From NCBI GenBank assembly GCA_900769205.1, contig CAAGFS010000064.1, positions 1-6,170 on the forward strand: 6,170 nucleotides of DNA, written 5' to 3'. Source of the DNA: Clostridia bacterium (GTDB lineage Bacteria; Bacillota; Clostridia; Christensenellales; CAG-917). Shown piece by piece: positions 4,944 to 6,170 of this stretch (position 1 is the stretch's first letter; every line of letters starts with the position of its first letter). The notes beneath the pieces are model-generated. The model was not told where the DNA came from, searched no databases, and saw nothing but the letters and a program-made list of their open reading frames with translations. Both the position numbers and the translations under genes were made by a program.

Positions 4944-6170
4944 ATGATTCATTCCTACAAACTTAACGGATACAACATCGTGCTCGACGTGGCAAGCGGA
5001 AGCGTGCACAGCGTTGACGACGTGGCATACGACGTGATAAACGCCTACGAGAGTCTTTCGCGCGAGCAAATCGTCGAGCAGGTTGCAAAAAAATACGCAA
5101 GCGACGGCGTTTGCGAAAAGGACGTTTGCGAGTGCATAGACGACGTGGAAGAACTCGTTGCGCAAGGCAAACTTTTTTCAAAGGACGAGTTCAAGCCCGA
5201 CGTCGATTTGCTTGCAAAGCGCGACACGGTGCTCAAAGCGATGTGTCTTCACGTTGCGCACACCTGCAATCTCAATTGCGAATATTGCTTTGCATCGCAA
5301 GGCAAGTATCACGGCGAGCGCGCGCTCATGCCTTTTGAAGTTGGCAAGCGCGCTTTGGATTTTCTCGTTGAAAACAGCGGGACTCGTCGCAATCTCGAAG
5401 TGGACTTTTTCGGCGGAGAACCGCTGATGAACTGGAAAGTCGTCAAAGATCTCGTTGCCTACGCGCGCTCGATCGAGAAGGAGCACGGCAAAAACTTCCG
5501 CTTTACGCTTACGACCAACGGTATGCTGGTTGACGACGACGTCATAGAGTTTGCAAACAAAGAGATGGACAACGTCGTGCTGAGCCTTGACGGAAGAAAG
5601 GAGATCAACGACCATTTCCGAAAAACCGTTGCGGGCGTGGGCAGTTTCGACATAATCGTGCCGAAGTTTCAGAAGTTTGTCAAAGCGCGCGGGGACAAGA
5701 GTTATTATATGCGAGGCACGTTCACTCATCGCAATCCCGACTTTACAAAGGATATTCAGACCATGCTCGACCTCGGGTTCGACGAGTTGAGTATGGAGCC
5801 TGTCGTGTGTCCGCCCACCGACAAGTACGCGCTTACGCAAGAGGACAAGCATGTGCTTTTCGGCGAATACGAAAAACTTGCGGATATGATGATAAAGCGC
5901 AGAAAGGAAGGAAAACCATTCACGTTTTATCACTATATGCTCGATCTCGAAGGCGGTCCGTGCATATACAAGCGCATATCGGGGTGCGGAAGCGGGACGG
6001 AATATCTTGCCGTCACTCCCACGGGAGACCTTTATCCCTGTCATCAGTTTGTGGGGAACAAGGACTATCTTATGGGCAACGTGTACGACGGCGTGACGAA
6101 CGTCGCAATGCGCGACAAGTTCAAGCGGTGCAACGCGTATTCGAGAAAAGAATGCGAAGATTGCTGGGCA
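4944..6170 (+). CDS. scfB: SCIFF radical SAM/SPASM maturase (3' truncated by window)
   Basis: Radical SAM enzyme that installs Cys thioether crosslinks in the SCIFF precursor. The frame is open for 409 codons to the window edge. Residues 1 to about 90 form the RRE (PqqD-like) leader-binding domain. The radical SAM cluster motif is CNLNCEYC (Cys108, Cys112, Cys115). FFGGEPL (155-161), TLTTNGM (188-194) and VVLSLDGRKE (211-220) are core strands of the SAM barrel. The SPASM region has GGPC (Cys340), Cys348 to GDLYPC (Gly361, Cys366), Cys396 and CEDC (Cys404, Cys407), so part of the last auxiliary-cluster ligand set lies beyond the window. About 40-50 residues are probably missing by comparison with family length as I recall it. 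The family blocks RRNLEVDFFGGEPL and VTPTGDLYPCHQF agree closely with SCIFF maturases such as CteB. Start ATG 4944 has GGGAGA 3 bases upstream. Three extra cysteines (57, 62, 64) sit at the end of the RRE region. Confidence 0.96.
   Translation, partial: MIHSYKLNGYNIVLDVASGSVHSVDDVAYDVINAYESLSREQIVEQVAKKYASDGVCEKDVCECIDDVEELVAQGKLFSKDEFKPDVDLLAKRDTVLKAMCLHVAHTCNLNCEYCFASQGKYHGERALMPFEVGKRALDFLVENSGTRRNLEVDFFGGEPLMNWKVVKDLVAYARSIEKEHGKNFRFTLTTNGMLVDDDVIEFANKEMDNVVLSLDGRKEINDHFRKTVAGVGSFDIIVPKFQKFVKARGDKSYYMRGTFTHRNPDFTKDIQTMLDLGFDELSMEPVVCPPTDKYALTQEDKHVLFGEYEKLADMMIKRRKEGKPFTFYHYMLDLEGGPCIYKRISGCGSGTEYLAVTPTGDLYPCHQFVGNKDYLMGNVYDGVTNVAMRDKFKRCNAYSRKECEDCWA

Noticed and set aside
5178..6044. 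A 288-codon open frame on the minus strand
   Set aside because: It is antisense to the maturase, whose radical SAM and SPASM motifs are unmistakable on the plus strand.

Overview
The window looks like a piece of a metagenome-assembled genome from an anaerobic clostridial Firmicute. The strongest pointer is a SCIFF ranthipeptide locus (a six-cysteine precursor followed by its radical SAM maturase), a system found across Clostridia. A YaaO-type Orn/Lys/Arg decarboxylase, an RNase E/G protein and TTGACA/TATAAT-type promoters fit with this. I cannot place it more precisely from sequence alone. The first 28 bases are not biological: they are Illumina adapter sequence left on the contig end.

Layout: 1-28 adapter; 29-884 (+) the C-terminal part of ribonuclease G/E, cut by the contig end; 885-1078 a spacer with no gene or clear terminator, ending in an extended -10 promoter; 1079-2059 (+) a medium-chain dehydrogenase that has lost the usual zinc ligands; 2129-2157 a terminator hairpin usable from both sides; 2178-3044 (-) a secreted lipoprotein of the alpha/beta hydrolase fold; 3045-3161 a divergent promoter region in which both genes have the same TGTTATAAT extended -10 in mirror orientation; 3162-4637 (+) a PLP-dependent amino acid decarboxylase, probably read from a leaderless mRNA; 4666-4694 a perfect consensus promoter; 4725-4871 (+) the 48-residue SCIFF precursor; 4862-4922 two hairpins, the second an intrinsic terminator; 4944-6170 (+) the SCIFF maturase, open at the right edge.

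The working system is the scfA-scfB pair. A strong promoter drives the tiny precursor, and a terminator before the maturase should limit maturase expression, giving much more substrate than enzyme. The maturase (RRE domain, radical SAM core, SPASM domain) would bind the leader and form Cys thioether crosslinks. The most notable detail is that the precursor has Gly at position 37, directly after the fifth Cys, where SCIFF peptides as I recall them have the Thr that receives the thioether. The other genes are housekeeping or metabolic neighbours with no evident link to the peptide system.
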